Origin: Ignavibacteriaceae bacterium
GTDB lineage: Bacteria; Bacteroidota; Ignavibacteria; Ignavibacteriales; Ignavibacteriaceae
NCBI GenBank assembly: GCA_031292465.1
Contig: JARLHB010000421.1
Span: 1-8,171 of the forward strand
Length of the DNA: 8,171 nt
Reading direction: 5' to 3'
This document shows, piece by piece, positions 6,616-8,171 of this stretch (position 1 is its first letter; each line of letters opens with the position of its first letter). Both the position numbers and the translations under genes were made by a program. Below the pieces are notes generated by a model that had not been told where the DNA came from, made no database searches, and saw only the letters and a list, made by a program, of their open reading frames with translations.

Positions 6616-6634
6616 TATCATAGTATTTATGATA
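6616..6634. repeat. Perfect 7-bp dyad TATCATA-N5-TATGATA
   Basis: Arms 6616-6622 and 6628-6634 around GTATT. It has operator-like size and symmetry, lies about 120 bases past the secreted protein stop and about 450 bases before the DeoR gene, and lacks a T-tract on either side, so it is not a good terminator. Confidence 0.35.
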
Positions 6635-6711
6635 TATTATTCTCAGGAAAATCTTATGTAATAGTTAATTTATAAAGTATAATTCCTACCATCTTTCTTA
6701 TCTTTTCTCTC

Positions 6712-6733
6712 AATAAGTGCATGACAACTTATT
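6712..6733 (-). terminator. Possible 3' hairpin after the secreted protein gene
   Basis: AATAAGT (6712-6718) and ACTTATT (6727-6733) are perfectly complementary with an 8-base loop. The hairpin begins about 20 bases after the TGA at 6755-6757, where a terminator is expected. The stem is AT-rich and the following minus-strand bases (GAGAGAAAAG) give no U-tract, so it may only be a 3' end stabiliser or chance. Confidence 0.25.
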
Positions 6734-6754
6734 TATTGCCAATTTCTAAAGTCG

Positions 6755-8171
6755 TCATTTTAGCAATACCATTTTCAATGCTTTTTGTCCGCTATAATTC
6801 TGTCCCTTTATCCGAATAACGGCAAAGTAAATACCACTGGATAAATTTGTTCCATCAAATCTTATTTTATTATCCCCCTGATTAAATTCTTTTCCATCAA
6901 GCAATTCACGGACCTTTTCGCCAAGTATATTATAGATTTCTATATAAACTTTAGCTTTTGAAGGAAGATAAAAATCTATATTGGTACTTGGATTAAAAGG
7001 ATTTGGATAATTTTGATAGATTACAAATTTTTCAGGCTTAGTAACATTGTCGCCTGCAACATCTGTAATTTCAACTACTCTTCTTACAGTTATTTCATCT
7101 GCTGTTAAATACTTGCCGGTATCAGCGCCCGTTACAGATGTTAATAAAACCGCAAATTGTTCATTTGACCTGAAAGGGAATGAACCCAACTTAATAACAG
7201 AACCTGCGTTAGCAGCCTGAGAAATATAAATCGAATCAGTGGCAAAATGATCTTTTATTATATACAAACTATTGTCCGTAAGCGGTAATGAAGTCTTAGG
7301 AATATTCACATATACATCATAGTAGCCGTCCAGATAAATTTTTTGCGGCCCCCATTCCACCCTGGAATATGAAGACGTTTGCTTTGTCTTATAAAAAACT
7401 CCGCCTGATGCAGAATAGCTTGTGTCAGTTGACCAGGTACCCGTTAATTTCCAAAAGGAGCTTTGGCTTTGGTCATCAAGAATAAACACAGTACTATCGG
7501 GATTATAAATTATATTTACCGATACATTTAACGTATCAAATAAAACATCGACTAATCCTGTTATATTCAGTTTAAAAGATGTTCCCTTCGATACTGAAGG
7601 TATAGAAACCCGGAGTACGGTATTATCTACCGTATTAACCAAAAAGTTTAAATTAGTATTACTTAATGATGATGTTACTTTTGTAATTTCAGATACCGGG
7701 TTTATCAAAGCATTTGAAAATTTAAGAAGCACAGTTTCACTGTCAGACATTGCAGAATCAACTACTTCAAAGAGATTACCGCGTTTCAGCCTGAAGGCAT
7801 CTGCAATTAAACTGCCCCCGCCTGTACCGTATAATTTAATTGTAACTGTGTCTCCGGAAATGAAATTAAACTTGCTGATATAATTCCAATTGTTAAGATG
7901 CAATTTTTGATTAATGGTATCGGTTTCATTTGCATTATACAATGAAGACGCATCGACAATAACATTTCCGGAATTGGAAGCTGAATCTCCGCCCCAGTAG
8001 CCATACAACAAGTATTGCCCGCTTCTGAGAATACGCACTTTGTAGTATGCAGTGTCACCGTTAGCAGCATCAGCTTTTTGATATGTATTTTTATATCCGC
8101 CGCTTGTGCTCGTCCATGTCCCTATTGTTGAAAACAGTTTGGATGTGGAATTATCAATTATTAAGTCATCA
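6755..8171 (-). CDS. Secreted protein with two golvesin-like domains and a type IX secretion C-terminal sorting domain (N-terminus outside window)
   Basis: The frame is open from the right edge to a TGA at 6755, giving the last 471 residues of a larger protein. Residues 1-125 of the fragment (IIDNST...TIGTWTSTSG, GQYLLYGYWGG, SLIADAFRLKRG) match the golvesin C-terminal-like beta-sandwich found in xanthan-lyase-type and other extracellular enzymes. Residues about 126-235 (SETVLLKFSNAL, FKLNITGLVD) look like a bacterial Ig-like domain. A second, divergent golvesin-like unit spans about 236-378 (FILDDQSQSSFWKLTGTWSTD, GYYDVYVNIP, LTADEITVRRV). The last 90 or so residues are a type IX sorting domain: YQNYPNPFNPSTNI, KVYIEIYNILGEKVREL, NLSSGIYFAVI, KALKMVLLK. 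The in-frame GTG at 8038 is not the start, because coding similarity continues upstream of it. The missing N-terminal part probably carries an enzyme or binding domain, but nothing here shows which. It is separated from the operon by 581 bases. Confidence 0.92.
   Translation of the reverse strand, partial: DDLIIDNSTSKLFSTIGTWTSTSGGYKNTYQKADAANGDTAYYKVRILRSGQYLLYGYWGGDSASNSGNVIVDASSLYNANETDTINQKLHLNNWNYISKFNFISGDTVTIKLYGTGGGSLIADAFRLKRGNLFEVVDSAMSDSETVLLKFSNALINPVSEITKVTSSLSNTNLNFLVNTVDNTVLRVSIPSVSKGTSFKLNITGLVDVLFDTLNVSVNIIYNPDSTVFILDDQSQSSFWKLTGTWSTDTSYSASGGVFYKTKQTSSYSRVEWGPQKIYLDGYYDVYVNIPKTSLPLTDNSLYIIKDHFATDSIYISQAANAGSVIKLGSFPFRSNEQFAVLLTSVTGADTGKYLTADEITVRRVVEITDVAGDNVTKPEKFVIYQNYPNPFNPSTNIDFYLPSKAKVYIEIYNILGEKVRELLDGKEFNQGDNKIRFDGTNLSSGIYFAVIRIKGQNYSGQKALKMVLLK

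Larger units (their letters stand above)
6174..6754. other. 581-base non-coding region between the secreted protein gene and the operon
   Basis: No convincing gene is seen on either strand. The stretch is very AT-rich, with long pyrimidine runs on the plus strand (A/G-rich on the transcribed minus strand). It must hold the 3' end of the secreted protein transcript and the promoter and leader of the operon. Visible elements, listed separately, are a dyad 20 bases past the secreted protein stop, a TATCATA dyad, two promoter-like sequences, four TTTTACT copies, a widely spaced AATTACCGC inverted pair, an AAAGAAC hairpin and the translation leader motif. No clear terminator with a U-tract was found. 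Confidence 0.7.

Noticed and set aside
6755..8038. GTG at 8038 as the start of the secreted protein
   Set aside because: The frame stays open to the window edge and the upstream codons complete the first golvesin-like domain, so the gene is truncated by the window.
7807..8070. 87-codon minus-strand frame overlapping the golvesin-like domain
   Set aside because: Alternate frame within a confident coding region, no recognisable features.

Overview
The window is an AT-rich piece of a Bacteroidota-like genome, most likely from the Ignavibacteria or a neighbouring lineage. The main clue is the C-terminal sorting domain of the rightmost protein, whose motif (NYPNPFNPST, then KVYIEIYNILGEKV and a LSSGIYF turn) is the type IX secretion tail typical of Ignavibacteria and relatives. 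Weak Shine-Dalgarno sequences, AT-rich leaders and one candidate promoter of the TTG-N20-TAnnTTTG kind fit that placement. The assignment is an inference from a single window.

All six genes lie on the minus strand, so transcription runs from right to left. At the right edge (6755-8171) is the C-terminal part of a large secreted protein: a golvesin-like domain, an Ig-like domain, a second golvesin-like domain and a type IX tail. A 581-base non-coding stretch (6174-6754) follows, with several short dyads, short repeats and two candidate promoters.

The rest (1-6173) is one tight operon: a DeoR-family regulator, a signal-peptide-bearing five-bladed beta-propeller related to GH43/GH130-type hydrolases, a stand-alone SIS-domain sugar-phosphate isomerase/deaminase resembling the isomerase half of GlmS, a ROK-family sugar kinase, and a large signal-peptide-bearing GH2 glycosidase cut by the left edge. 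Gaps are 28 bases, a 4-base overlap, 20 bases and 39 bases.

The genes suggest a self-contained catabolic unit. The two exported glycosidase-like proteins release a monosaccharide in the periplasm or outside the cell; the ROK kinase phosphorylates it in the cytoplasm; the SIS enzyme isomerises or deaminates the 6-phosphate; the DeoR protein senses a phosphosugar and controls the operon, including itself. GH2 resemblance to exo-beta-glucosaminidases and endo-beta-mannosidases, together with a GlmS-like SIS enzyme, makes an amino-sugar glycan the best guess and a mannose-containing glycan the main alternative. No transporter is visible. No RNA gene, CRISPR array, insertion sequence or phage gene was recognised.
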